Shown one piece after another: positions 1 through 10,514 of a stretch of DNA of 64,000 nt. Each line of letters opens with the position of its first letter. Within the stretch, counting starts at the first letter, position 1. Under the pieces are notes generated by a model. It did no database searches. It was not told where the DNA came from and saw only the letters and a program-made list of their open reading frames with translations. Source of the stretch: Lepeophtheirus salmonis (taxonomy: Eukaryota > Arthropoda > Copepoda > Siphonostomatoida > Caligidae); the NCBI RefSeq assembly GCF_016086655.4, contig NC_052134.2, positions 11,718,001-11,782,000 on the forward strand, read 5' to 3'. Position numbers and translations under genes: made by a program.

Positions 1-220
1 CCAGATTTGGTCCCATGTGAGTTTTTTTATTCCCAAAACTGAAGAGACCTATAAAAGGGTCAAGATATGCAACTAGTGAGAAGATAAAAACTTCATAGCT
101 GGAAGAGTTCGAGGCTTAGTCGAAAAGTTATATGATAGGATAATATAAATATTGATTTATAAATAAATATTTTTTATTAAATACAAATTCAACTTCTTTT
201 TTTGAACACACCTCACCCTT
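1..220 (+). pseudogene. Mos1/SETMAR-like mariner transposase, C-terminal remnant
   Basis: Translation from base 1 gives P-D-L-V-P-C-E-F-F, then, after a one-base slip in the T run at 34-40, L-F-P-K-L-K-R-P-I-K-G-S. This is the block around the last catalytic Asp of Mos1/SETMAR-type mariner transposases (family pattern SPDLAPCDFFLFPKLK). The enzyme cuts and pastes the element in the nucleus. The copy is broken: the slip, and an in-frame TAG near 107, end the reading. The upstream part lies outside the window. A 'TTGAACACACC' stretch near 204-216 resembles a mariner end and could mark the 3' border. No promoter or complete frame is visible. I am fairly sure of the family and less sure of the right border. 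Confidence 0.72.
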
Positions 221-949
221 AAATATTCCATGACGATGCTATTGGATTACGTAACCTCTTGTAATTAGGGTTAGAAAGGAATCAATACTTATTTTATTTG
301 TGATATAATGAAGATAAATAATAATGGACGTATTTCTAAAGCAATCTCTTGAGGGCAAGTTTTGTTGACCAACCCTGCATAGTTTTAGTTTTATATTAAA
401 AAAATATCAATTCACTTGAAGGAGATAATAGTACATAATAGATCATCATCATGAGATGGGTAAAAAACAATAGACATTTACTAGGCTTTTATTTATTCTA
501 TATTTTGTTATGTGAGCAACTCTTCCTTATTTAATTTGTGTCGTTCTTTTCTACATTTTCCCATTTGCTGTATGTGTCGTCTTTTAGAACACAATAACTA
601 TTTGTCCACAAACCATTGTATATATAGGTACTGATTAATGTGACTTTACTCCAAAGAGGAAAATACATGCATTTATTTAAGCTAATGTTATATAAAAACA
701 TCAATTTATTATATCAATTTGAAATATAACTTGACTCATTTATCTCCATTCAAAAAATCCTACGAACTTTTACTTCGTATTATAATATAAATTCATTTTA
801 GCGTGCTTTACTTATGTAAGTTAAGACAAATGGGTTCATTTTTTTTTAGTTGTTTTCTTTTATTTCATGAATAATCTTGTATAATACATGTGTAAATGTA
901 TTTTTTGTTGAAATTTTAGCATTTTGTCATTTCTTATTTATTTTGTCCT
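221..949. other. A+T-rich DNA, no gene seen
   Basis: No recognisable coding segment or RNA gene. The stretch is A+T-rich with poly-T and poly-A runs. Confidence 0.5.
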
Positions 950-1200
950 GACGAGTCTTAGGCCCAGTCCTTTCAAATCTTGGGACCGGTCTTTTAGAGT
1001 GTCAGTACTAGAACGTATTAATAAAGAAAACGAAATAAAGTTGATTGACTTAATCAATTAATCAAACTTTAAAAGTTTATAGGACTGATATGGATGACTA
1101 AACTATACAGAAAAAAAAAGACTGAACTGAATGGGACTACATTTTTCATTTCTTAATACAGGCCCATGCTACACTAAAATGGACTAACTGTTAACAAAAA
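950..1200. repeat. Dispersed 'AGTCC/GGTC' repeat, copy 1
   Basis: The segment is studded with short words such as CCCAGTCC, GGGACCGGTC, AGGACTGATA and GACTGAACTGAATGGGAC, in both orientations. Similar word-rich segments occur at 9890-10070 and 44635-44870. This suggests a diverged dispersed repeat (SINE or MITE scale) with internal inverted similarity. No coding capacity. The family is not identified and the borders are approximate. Confidence 0.4.
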
Positions 1201-2480
1201 ATAATTTGGCTGTATAAAAATATAAGAAAAATACTGATTTTATTTTTCTTCTTTGTTTAACTTACCTAAAAAGAGAGAGATAAAACCCTTCCAGAATAGG
1301 CAAACCAGAATGATTTTTCTCGAAATTGAGTCTGTATAACATTTCGACAATTTATCGTCGAATTATTTTTATTATACCTTTGGAAGCACTGCAAAATTGT
1401 ACTAAAATTAGCAAATAATCATTTCCACAATGAAATACTTATAAATTGATTGGTTTTATTTGAAAGGCTATATTGGGAAATATATATCAATTGTTTAAGA
1501 TTGTTTTTATGTTGACGTACAATATATCAAAGAAACGGGGCTAAAACAGTTTCTTTTTTTATAAATGTTCTATAATGTGATATTTGTAAAACATAGAAAA
1601 AAAGGTTGTTAATCTAGAAGCATTTAAACAAGCATAGAATGTACAATAATTAATAAAGAACACACTAAATTTTCATACTGACAGGAAAAGGAATATAAAT
1701 CAGTCTGGGGGGGTCTTGATAAATGAATATGTCTACGAACATCCGTTCTCATTTTTTTTAGTTCACGTCCATGCCTTTGAGCAAAAAAAAATAATACATA
1801 AAATTAACCCATCTCTTTATTATAAAAATTGCAAAACCAAATGTAGGAGCTACACAAAAAACTATATAAATAATTATATATTTAAATTTTAGTATGTATT
1901 AGTTGACAAATAATATTAATATTTGTTTTTATACAATGATAGAGTTGTATAAATTAGAACTTTAACATGAGCGTGATTAATTTTTTTATTTATTTTGCAA
2001 AGCTAATATCATTATTCTTTAATTCTTTGAACATTGAAGAATAAAGTATTCAATAGTGCATGAAGGTGAAGATTAATATTGAGGAATGTTTGGACAGTTA
2101 AAAGGGTAAGTCCTTCATGGACTCAAAGTAAAATTGAGAAAATACATTGGAATAATTGTTTCCTATGTTCTTTGCTCGATACAGAGTGGGATTTGTATAA
2201 TCCAATCCAAGGTCATGACAGCTAAGCTGTTCATCCCCCAAATATTTCTTGAAAGTCTAAGGTTTCATATGTTATTTTTCAGTTTCAACTTTTTTTTCCA
2301 ACTCTACTTATATGTCAAAGATTCGGGAAAAACATTTATTTTGTAGATAGGTTGTTCAAAAACACCAGTTATAAAAAAATTAATCAATTGACAAATTTTT
2401 TTTTCCCCCAAATATTTGGAAAAATTCCTCCTTAGAGTACATGAAAATATATAACAATCGATCAAACTCTGAGACTCAAT
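1201..2480. other. A+T-rich DNA, no gene supported
   Basis: A 70-codon open frame at 2134-2346 has no recognisable motif, and its composition fits chance in A+T-rich DNA. I see no repeats that recur elsewhere. Confidence 0.45.
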
Positions 2481-2489
2481 ATGGCATTC

Positions 2490-2955
2490 GTTCACATGGT
2501 ACAGAGGGAATATGAGGTTCCAAAAGATGATTCTAATGCAACAGCAATGCAGTTTGAGGTCATAAGTCAAAGTGACAATTTTGACGGCTTCATCTTGCCT
2601 GACTTTGTGCTTCAAAACTCGCTGGATCGGAATCTGATAGATTTTTTTTATCTGGGATGTGATTGAGCGACAAACCAACCGAACCCCCTGCGATACCAAA
2701 GACAATCTTATCAGTCCGACCAAGTAGAAATTCCAGAATTTGTGACGGGTCCAAGTGGCAAAGGCCTGCTCGCACTTTCAGCCTCGTATAAAGACTTTAA
2801 TTGAGGCAGGATGTGATTTTATTGAATAAAATAAGTCCAATCAATCAAGCTTTCAGATCTAGATTTTATTTTTTGAATTTGACAACTGGTTTGAGTGCAA
2901 ATTGCTTTTAAAAAAATACTCTTCACGGCATAGGTAGCTTGTTTATGTAAACTCT
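2490..2955 (+). pseudogene. Mariner transposase 3' part (family A)
   Basis: Scattered frames on the plus strand read as the C-terminal third of a mariner transposase. F-I-L-P-D-F and N-L-I-D-F-F appear near 2590-2650, where the family has DFWP.NSPDLNPLDFF. I-W-D-V-I-E-R-Q-T-N-R follows near 2650-2680. The end is A-C-S-H-F-Q-P-R-I-K-T-L-I-E-A-G-C-D-F-I-E, closed by TAA at 2827-2829. Several frameshifts separate these pieces and the Asp of the SPD motif is not intact, so the gene is dead. The DNA just past the stop aligns with the segment downstream of the stop in the minus-strand copy at 28.73-29.56 kb, so both belong to one family. The element probably ended near 2955. The N-terminal two thirds are missing. 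Confidence 0.72.
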
Positions 2956-2959
2956 ACAG

Positions 2960-4116
2960 TCATCACGATATTATTAAAAGCAGAAAAGGACATCGTTAAA
3001 TAATGCTTAAATGCTTTTAAATATTTTGAGTTGTATAAAATTATTCAACTAGCTTTATTACAACATAGTTTACTTCTGTGTGTTTGATTTTATAATTTAT
3101 GTAAACACCAAAATATACAAATGTATGGTCATTTTTTATTTTACAAAAACCATTTCAATGTTCATATTGTTATGGTATCACGTTTCATCATGAATATTGA
3201 CAACAATGGATACATAGATGTTTGCTCACAAATAACTCATGACATATTCAATCAAATCTGATAAGCACTCAATATAAAATAATTCATATGTTTTTACATT
3301 AAAAATGGAAAGGATTTAGTTACATACTACAAATACTTATGTAAATTAGACCCACGTTAAAAATAACATCTTTTGATGCATTTGATTTATTTTCAACTTT
3401 GGGACATTGTGTCTGTCGCAAAATGTTAACTGTACCGTCTCATGTTACTACTAGATTTATGGATTTTATTATCAAAAAAGAATCAATTTGGAATAGTTTT
3501 ATGTATTCAGACCTAGAAGATAATATTCCCTTAATCATACAATGGCAGGAAATTAGTAATAACAATGTGATTTACAATGATTAAATGAATATATGTATGG
3601 TTCCACACATCATTTTTCTTTTTTTTTCGAAAATGAACTAAATAATTGTTTTAGCATCCTAATCATATTATGAATTTAAAGACTTGATTTACACAGTTTA
3701 TAAATAACGTTTCTTATTGCTTGCAGTGTTCGAATTAAAATCGTAGATTATTTTGAAAAGAAATTTATTGTGTAAAAATTGTAAGAATAAAAGTGATTAC
3801 AATATTAACTTTGGTATATTTTTTAACTTTTCAAAAATAATTTATTTTGGCCGCTAATATGTACTGCAACCTGGGCTAAAGTCTAAAGTTAGGCGTTGCA
3901 CCGACTCGCTTTCCGACTACACCTCAAATGAAATAGAAAAAGAGGGCACATTCTTGGGAGCCTTACCATGTTGACACATCGACTTTGCCAAACTTCTGGG
4001 GATCGGAGTATACACGTCCTACATGACAAAAAAAATTTAACTGTCTAGCGCTGTCAGGGCCCCCCCCCCCAAGGCTCCAACATGACACTACCATCTCTTT
4101 TATGAAGTAAAAATGC
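2960..4116. other. A+T-rich DNA with a less A+T-rich island at 3850-4110
   Basis: Nothing recognisable at 2960-3850; the open frame at 3399-3584 has no known motif. The stretch 3850-4110 has more G+C, a run of ten or more C near 4060-4070, and the look of decayed coding DNA. I could not place it in a family. Confidence 0.35.
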
Positions 4117-4152
4117 TCCAGGAGCACATCACAACTGTGATGATCTCCTGGA
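4117..4152. repeat. 36-nt imperfect hairpin
   Basis: TCCAGGAG and CATCAC pair with GTGATG and CTCCTGGA around an AACT loop, with one two-base internal mismatch. The structure is compact and G+C-richer than its surroundings. It could be part of a palindromic repeat or a chance survivor of an element. No function is assigned. Confidence 0.6.
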
Positions 4153-5417
4153 CATAAAGTCAGTAAAAGAGCAAATTAGTCACCTTATTCGTTTTCTCCT
4201 CCGTGAGGACCACTATTGATTTTTGAGAGTTTGATTATTCATTAAAAATCATCCTTATTTTTAATAATGCAACTCAGTATTTTCAAATATTCACCCTTTG
4301 AAATTCAGATTAATTTAAAGGGTAGTTTCATTATATTTCAACAAATTTTTAACAAATTTTATAGTTACTAAGATAAAATTTATTATAACTACACTATTGC
4401 ATAGAGTATCATAAATATGAACACTTTAAAAAAAATTAAATCGGCGAACCAGTTAGCAAGACATGACCCTTTTTAAAATATTAATCAGTAGGTGGCGCTT
4501 ACATATTGAAAATAACACTAATTATTGAATTTGGAGGTCATATTTATGATAGAAGTATGATTTTGGGATCAAATTATTTGTTTTTTGAGGTGAGGAGCTA
4601 AAAGTTATAGGTATATTCATTTTAAACTTAGGAAAAAATAATAATTTTTAATATTTTAAGGGGCATATTTTTCAGGCCTAATCGAAGGATGAAGGATTAT
4701 TCAAAATTTTGATTTTGATTTTTTTTTTCAAGAGTTCTATATTCCACGAAAAAAAATGAATTTATGTTTGTTACTTCTTTCAACTTTAATTCAACCATGC
4801 AAATTTAACATAAAAACATTATTTTTCTTTAGTTTTACACAAATTATACCATCTAATTCAAGCTTCTCACCCCAAAAAACATTTAATTTGATACCAAAAT
4901 CATACTTCCATTATGTGTATGATCTCTTCAATCGATGGTTAAAAATTTTCAATATGAGAGCACCACATCGTGGTTAAGATTTTAAAATCTTTCTAACCCT
5001 TTGGCCGGTTTTAAAATTACTTTTTGGAAGTGTATGCTTTACTTCATATATGACATTTGTAAATATTTTTTACATAATTCAAGCATGGGTAGTCTGCATT
5101 TGATGAGATGTATAGGAAATACCTTAAAGTTAAGTCCACAATGTTACCTTGCACACTGATATTGGCAAAATATTTTATTTCATAATTGTGGATGATTAGT
5201 GGAATAAATAATTGATTTTTTGTGTTTTACTTGATATTACTTGTGAAAGAGGACACATCAGATACAAATATTAAGACAGCATTGTAGGATACGACTTCAG
5301 TCTAAAATTAGGATTTTCAAAGTCCAGCTAGGTCACAAATAATTTTAATATGCAGTAATTTTATTTATATTCCTGAACTGAATATATTGGTTAACATTAT
5401 AAATAATCTTGACTCCC
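4153..5417. other. A+T-rich DNA, no gene supported
   Basis: Open frame 4756-4977 shows no known motif. No repeat was recognised. Confidence 0.45.
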
Positions 5418-5596
5418 TACCAGGTGGTCCATTAGAATATGAACACTTATTTTTTCAATAACTAATAAATGTTGACTGATCAATATAAAATCATATTTCA
5501 ATATTTTAAAGCATACAAAAATAGTTATGTACAGGTCGAGAAAGTGACATTTTAACGGGATAGACGAATTTCCATTTGAATACTCACAGCATTTGG

Positions 5597-5850
5597 TTAT
5601 TTCAAGGACCACCGTCCATGCCATCAACAAGTCCAAAACGAAGCAAAAGAAGAATTACTCTGTTAAAAAGGCCAAACTGGACCCGGATGAGTTAAAAAAC
5701 AGCCTAGACTAATCCCTTCAATTGTGTGAGGGCCAATGAGTCTTTGAGTTCGTTTGAACTCTTTTTTGACACTTTTGGACCCTATGGCACTGTTGCCAAC
5801 ACATAAGACGACACCTTTTGGAAGCATGTCAAGAGAATATCTGTATTTCT
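5597..5850 (+). pseudogene. Family B mariner transposase, N-terminal and central pieces
   Basis: Frames near 5597-5700 give R-T-T-V-H-A-I-N-K-S-K and K-L-D-P-D-E-L-K-N-S-L. The copy at 37.98 kb has matching R-T-T-F-Y-A-I and K-M-D-P-K-E-F-K-K-T-A-L. The first block resembles the end of the helix-turn-helix that binds the element ends. DNA at 5755-5850 aligns with the SPDVNP...FW..H region of the sister copy at 38.27-38.34 kb, but the SPD motif has decayed here. A large internal deletion has removed the first catalytic Asp region. Translation breaks off near 5855 where the foldback element begins and resumes at 6768. Confidence 0.65.
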
Positions 5851-5856
5851 TTCGGC

Positions 5857-6765
5857 GTACAGTAACTTCATGTAGAACATATTTGTATCAGGACAATTCG
5901 TATAGAACATATTTGTATAAGGACAATTCGTATAAAAACATTTTGTATAAATTTATGAGGAAACGGGCCATAGAGTTTAGGAATGGGCATTTTGTACCCA
6001 AAATATTTGGAGGTGTATTCTGGTACCGCCAATACTCACAACCCCCCGATTGTACCCGAATGTTTGGTGGTGTTTTTGGGTACTGCCAGGTTCCAAAAAA
6101 AACGGGATGCAACTTACCACCAACACTTGAACAAACTACTAAGAGTACCTTACAACCCCCTCCCCCCATTGTACCCTGAATGTATGTGTTTGAGGTACGG
6201 TACGATTGGCAGAATGTGAGGAGCTCTTAGTAGTTTCTTCAAGTATTGGTGGTGAGTTACATCCAGTTTTGGGACCTGTACACCCCCCTCCAACATTGTG
6301 GGTACAATGGGGGGGGGTTGTAAGGGACTCTTAGTAGTTTCTACAAAGTGTTGATGGTAAGTTGTATTATTTTTTGGCACACAATGGTGTACCTAAAGAC
6401 ACCCCCAACATTTGGGGTACGATTAGGGGGGTTGTAAATGACTCATAATAGTTTTTTCAAGTATTGACAGTGGGTTTCATCTCGTTTCGGGCCCAGTGGA
6501 ACCCTAAAATACCCCCAACATTCAGGGTACAATTGGGGGATTGTAAGAGACTCTTAATATTTACTTAAGTATTCCTGGTACCCAAAAAAACCTCCAAATT
6601 CAGGGTATAAAATGACAATTGACAAATTCTATGCCCCGTTTCTTCATAAATTTATACAAATTGGTTTTATACAAAAATGTTTTCTACAAAATGTCCACAT
6701 ATGAAAATGTTTTTTATGAATTTTCTTTATACGAATATGTTTTATACGAAGTTACCTATTACCGT
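5857..6765. mobile_element. Foldback-like element with long inverted arms and internal about 105-bp repeats
   Basis: The left arm (about 5863-6010) and right arm (about 6595-6754) are inverted copies. TAACTTC...ATAAATTTATGAGGAAACGG on the left is matched on the opposite strand by TAACTTC...ATAAATTTATGAAGAAACGG. The arms contain short tandem units built on 'ACATATTTGTATAAGGACAATTCGTAT'. Inside them lie units of about 105 bp that combine CTTAGTAGTTT, CAAGTATTGG, a G or C run and GGGTACAAT. About 3.5 units run forward at 6216-6600 and about 1.5 run inverted at 6000-6190. There is no coding capacity; open frames across it are by-products of the repeats. The structure resembles foldback or Galileo-type elements, but superfamily and target duplication are unresolved. 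Confidence 0.7.
6216..6600. repeat. Tandem about 105-bp repeats inside the foldback-like element
   Basis: Units begin near 6218, 6330, 6440 and 6550 (the last partial) with a version of GA(G/C)TCTTAGTAGTTTCTTCAAG and close with GGGTACAATGGGGGGGTTGTAA. One inverted unit lies at about 6060-6185. Copies differ by point changes and small indels, with G runs varying from about four to ten. Confidence 0.7.
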
Positions 6766-6767
6766 GT

Positions 6768-6980
6768 TTTTCATCCAAACATAGAGGCCTCAAGGCAACT
6801 GTTGGCAAGCATAAATCTGCAATATATACTAATTGATATAAGCAGATTTATTTATTGAATATCAATAATAGCAATTGGACGCTTTGACCGAAGACTACAT
6901 CGGCCATGGGTACCAGGTTTTTTGTAGCCTGGAAGCCATAATGAAGCCATCTAAGGGAGGTTTCATTAATTATTATTAAA
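6768..6980 (+). pseudogene. Family B mariner transposase, C-terminal piece
   Basis: F-H-P-N-I-E-A-S-R-Q-L-L-A-S-I-N at about 6770-6817 matches the mariner pattern HPNIEALKASIN. After a short insertion, L-D-A-L-T-E-D-Y-I-G-H-G-Y-Q-V-F and A-I-M-K-P-S-K-G-G-F-I-N at about 6880-6970 end with TAA, which matches the usual C-terminus EDYIR..C..FR.RLEA.I.A.GG.I. It continues the pieces left of the foldback-like element and so shows that element to be an insertion. The hairpin near 6811-6850 separates the two blocks and may be a second, tiny insertion. Confidence 0.7.
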
Positions 6981-7006
6981 GATCATACACATGTCCATTT
7001 ACGGTA

Positions 7007-7745
7007 TTAATTTTGTCAAAATTATATTGTTAATTTATAAATTATATATTGATGAATTTTAAAATTTAATGTGTTTAGATTTTAATGAACTACTGAGTAA
7101 AATAATTCTGCAGATACCGGGTTAAACACGATTACAAGAAAATTGTAATTTTCCATTTTTTTTTTCATAACATATTTATTTAAATTGCTGTCAAAATTTA
7201 AATATTTAATGTATATACGTTATTTGTACAAAATCTCTTAATAAATCTTAACTTTTGATATTAAACCTGTGTTGGAATAATTGCTTAATACTTTTTAAAT
7301 ATATTACAATGCACTTTATTAAGAAAATAATTGTAATTACTGTGTATTAGACATGTGTTATATAAAATCAGTATCTTGTGATTTACAAAAATTTTAATAG
7401 AAATATTGAAGAAAGTATAAAAAACATTTATTTTGATTTGTTATACCGACTTATTTAATGCCAAAATCAAAGTATAAAGAAAAGAATAAATAATTTAAAA
7501 TAAAGTCTTTTAATTCTTTAAATATTTAAAAGTTTTTAATCAATCAAATTGTCTTGTATAAGACTTTTAGGTATTTTAAGACTTTTATATAAAACAAAGT
7601 GCATTACAAATTTCTTCCTTTTTCTTAAAAAAAAGTAAAATCTTATTAAGTTTACCTTTTAACGAGTATTAATGTATACATAAGAGTGGGTTGAAAATCA
7701 AATTTGGTTACATAAGGGAACTGTTTGTCCACAAGGTAGAAAAAA
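7007..7745. other. A+T-rich DNA, no gene seen
   Basis: Very A+T-rich sequence with poly-A and poly-T runs and no recognised motif. Confidence 0.5.
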
Positions 7746-7747
7746 CT

Positions 7748-8110
7748 ACCACCACGCCGCTGCTATTCTGATTATCAAGGACCCTTTCTAAAATCCTCTG
7801 ATATCCCCTGACCCACAGGAAAGTGAAACACTGGTCAAAATGGTGGATCAATACCCACCACCATTACTTCCCTAAGTATTTAGGATCCCTTTTGATTTCC
7901 TAAATTACACCCCAGCCATGGGGTGAGCAAAAATAACTGCGGGTTCAAGAATGGGATCATTGGACCACCACTACTTCCCTGAGCATCAAGGGCCCCTTTC
8001 CATATCCTATAAAACACCTCAGGCCATGGGCTGTGCAAGTGAACTGCTGGTCGATAAGGATGGTCATAAGCCATCGCCGCAACTTCTTTGAGCATCAAAC
8101 ACCTGAGTTA
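7748..8110. repeat. About 108-bp tandem repeat, three units plus a partial fourth
   Basis: Units start near 7748, 7855, 7964 and 8071 with ACCACCAC/CCATCGCC. Each continues with ACTTCCCTGAG or similar, AAGGACCC/GGGCCCC, then CCTC(A)GGCCATGG, and ends in TGGTC. The array has more G+C than its surroundings and copies differ by roughly a third. A minus-strand open frame across it (7880-8098) is a by-product with no known motif. It is a minisatellite or a decayed gene-derived array. Confidence 0.65.
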
Positions 8111-8600
8111 TTCACACAACTCCAGGGATTGAACTTTTTTTGTAGATAATTAGTAGGCTCAGTGAAGGTATGTGTGACTTTGGTGGTGGTTTATGACCGT
8201 CATGGGGCTTCTCTGCAACCTGAGGTTCAGGTGTTACTAATACAAAATCTAAGCCATAATTGAGCAATTTGGATGAACGTGAGAAAATTTGGATATATCT
8301 GGATGACTACAGCAACAAGTAAAGATCTACAGAAAGTTACAATAGAATTATTGATCCTACTTTATAATATTCGAACTACTCTCTTGTATATTGCATCCTA
8401 ATTTTATTACTTCTCTTCAAAATAGACATAAACAAAAAACTTATTTAAGGTTACTTTTTAACATCAAGTCTAATATATTTAAAAAATATCTTTTTGAACC
8501 TAACATAGCTAATATTATCTAAATAGTTTTACTTAAAATATCCTCAACATAAACTCATTCACCAAATAAAATACTTTTGCAACATGTTGTATTGTTATGG
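8111..8600. other. No gene recognised
   Basis: Moderately A+T-rich. A G+C-richer patch at 8160-8230 may be a remnant of the neighbouring array. Nothing more can be supported. Confidence 0.4.
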
Positions 8601-8609
8601 CATTTGCTA

Positions 8610-9620
8610 TTACAGAGGCGTCTCTTTTTTTGTAGATGAATTTATTTATTTGGAGACCCTACAATTTCACTACTAAAAGCCTTGTTCATTTTCATGTGAC
8701 AGAATTGATGCAGTCAGTGTCGTTGAAACTCCCAGTTCTCTAGGGACTTTATCGACACTGAAGAATGTCTCCTTGTAAGACTGAAACTGCTTTCTTATAT
8801 TGATATTTCGATATAATTTTTTCCCCTAATATATATAATCAGTTCTCTTCAATTCTTCCTTTTGTATGAGATTTTGATTGTTGTCCAAACGTTTTCATAG
8901 AACATGCAATTTTTAAAAGATAAGGAATAACTTCATCGCTAAAATTCGCGTAGACTTTACCTGAGACTCCATCTGGACCACAGGCTTTATCATCCTCATA
9001 ATACATTTCTTTAAAGTTAGAAATAATATCTTTGGAGAAGATATAATTCCCTTGAACAGTGGTAATTAATTATCTCTCTTTTTGGAAAGTGTACCACAGG
9101 TTTTTGGAAATGGGAATGAAAGTAGTCTAACACATCCACTAATTTAGTAGTAACTTTTCCTTAATGAATATTTTTTAAGGTATAAAATAGTAGCTACAAT
9201 TTAGAAGCATCACAATCAATTTCTTCTTTTTATTAATATTAACCTTGTCAATTCCTTTTATTCTAAAAGTGACATCCTCGTTTGAACCATCCGTATTTTT
9301 TATTTTCATGACATTATTTTTTTTAAGTAATCAATTTGACCCCTAAAGTCTATAGGGAATCTAATATAAAAACAAGCTTGACCCAGACTAAATCTACTAT
9401 TAACTCCAGCAATTTCATGCTCATTAAATCCACTAAAACTTGAAACAAATTTCATAATATACCAGTAAATGTTGAACAAAGCATTATCAATATATTTAAA
9501 TAATTAGATGTAATCGGATATAATGTTTCAGCTGCATATTGAAAGTATTCACGAACAGAAGGTAAAATAGAGTCAACCTCCATCACTTTAGTTTTTGTTT
9601 ACTTCACAACTTTCCCTAAT
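8610..9620 (-). pseudogene. L1/Tx1-like LINE, reverse transcriptase fragment
   Basis: Read on the minus strand, about 8880-9060 gives Y-I-F-S-K-D-I-I-S-N-F-K-E-M-Y, then A-C-G-P-D-G-V-S-G-K-V-Y-A-N-F. The GPDG block (8962-8979) is the start of the non-LTR reverse transcriptase, where the family has GPDGI..EFYK. Lower down, near 8690-8750, L-T-A-S-I-L-S-H and N-K-A-F resemble the following block (YKILT..L..R..K). The enzyme would copy element RNA at a nicked chromosomal site. The catalytic YADD box is not found, and frameshifts and stops are frequent. The upstream part (9100-9620) is open in pieces without clear motifs. A second LINE relic in the same orientation lies at 11.56-14.16 kb; whether both come from one family is unknown. 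Confidence 0.65.
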
Positions 9621-9889
9621 TACGATGACAGTTGCAACAACATTTACCGGTCATAATCTAATTCAGATTTTGGAGAGGCTACAAAATTTTACCTTTATAA
9701 AGGTATATAGTAGTAATTTATCATGGATCAAAGTCAAACTAACTCTAAGCAATTTAGTCTAATCAAACAGGGTCTTAGTTTCTATGTATTATAGATATTT
9801 GTACCCATCCCCAACTTAGAATTGAGTAGTACATATTATGTATAACTAGTCTCGTAGTATCCATTATTAAGGATTATGTACTATCTTTT

Positions 9890-10070
9890 GTAGTCTCGGT
9901 CTGGTCCAGTTAAGTCCTGCATATCAGTCCAAAACCTATAAAGTCCAGTCCTTGATTATGTCACTCAACTATCTCTTATTTTTTTGTTCTAATACTGACA
10001 GCTCGAAATACCAGTCCGGAATACTGATAGGACCATTCCAGTGACCGAACTGGACTGACAGAAACTATGT
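9890..10070. repeat. Dispersed 'AGTCC/GGTC' repeat, copy 2
   Basis: Short words GTCTCGGTCTGGTCCAGTT, AGTCCAGTCC and GACCGAACTGGACTGACAG recur here, and the outer parts are inverted with respect to each other. It resembles 950-1200 and 44635-44870. No coding capacity is seen. Confidence 0.45.
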
Positions 10071-10074
10071 CCAA

Positions 10075-10512
10075 GTAAAACAAAAATAGAGCAAAAACAA
10101 AATGGAAAAATATAAAGTGAGTTACAACTCATTTTGTTTATAAGTTTTATATATATTTCTATGAGTCTCAACTTGCTTTTTTGAACACACTCTGTTTGTT
10201 TATACAAAAAAAATTACGTCAAAATTTGCTTTAAACATATGTATATAAATATTCAAAATGTATGCATAATAGTTTTGTAGAAGATATGTTCATAATATGA
10301 AAATGTCCATGAACGTATAATTTACACATTTCCTTATTCATTTATTTAACAAAAAGAAACTAATTTATGAACTTGGAAATAAAAGAAAAGAATGGCTTTT
10401 ACAATAGTATACATCCACGTACTATGTGAGGAACAGAAATGTTTTGAAACAATCCTATTATTTAAAAATTCAAATAAAATTTACGAATTTTCAGATGTAA
10501 AAAATATATTTA
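10075..10512. other. A+T-rich DNA, no gene supported
   Basis: A 'CAACTTGCTTTTTTGAACACACTC' stretch near 10165-10195 resembles the tail of the mariner remnant at 190-215, so it may be a solo mariner end. Nothing else was recognised. Confidence 0.35.
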
Positions 10513-10514
10513 TA

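Larger units (their letters stand above)
5420..7004 (+). mobile_element. Mariner element (family B) interrupted by a foldback-like insertion
   Basis: The left end starts after a TA at 5418-5419 with CCAGGTGGTCCATTAGAATA. The matching end of a sister copy starts near 37773 (CCGGGTAGTACATTGAAATC). The right end, read on the minus strand before the TA at 7005-7006, begins TACCGTAAATGGAC, a diverged inverted match. Transposase pieces lie on the plus strand: the N-terminal part at 5597-5715, the SPD-region remnant to about 5850, and the C-terminus at 6768-6815 and 6875-6980. About 0.9 kb of unrelated inverted-repeat DNA sits between the last two blocks. A short hairpin (ATAAATCTGC / GCAGATTTAT, near 6811-6850) separates the last pieces. 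Tc1/mariner elements insert at TA, which fits the flanks. Confidence 0.68.

Noticed and set aside
5754..6380. Overlapping open frames of 76-141 codons on both strands
   Set aside because: They run across the inverted arms and tandem units of the foldback-like element and mirror one another; no protein motif.
7880..8098. Minus-strand open frame in the G+C-richer patch
   Set aside because: A by-product of the about 108-bp tandem repeat; the units differ and no conserved protein repeat is seen.
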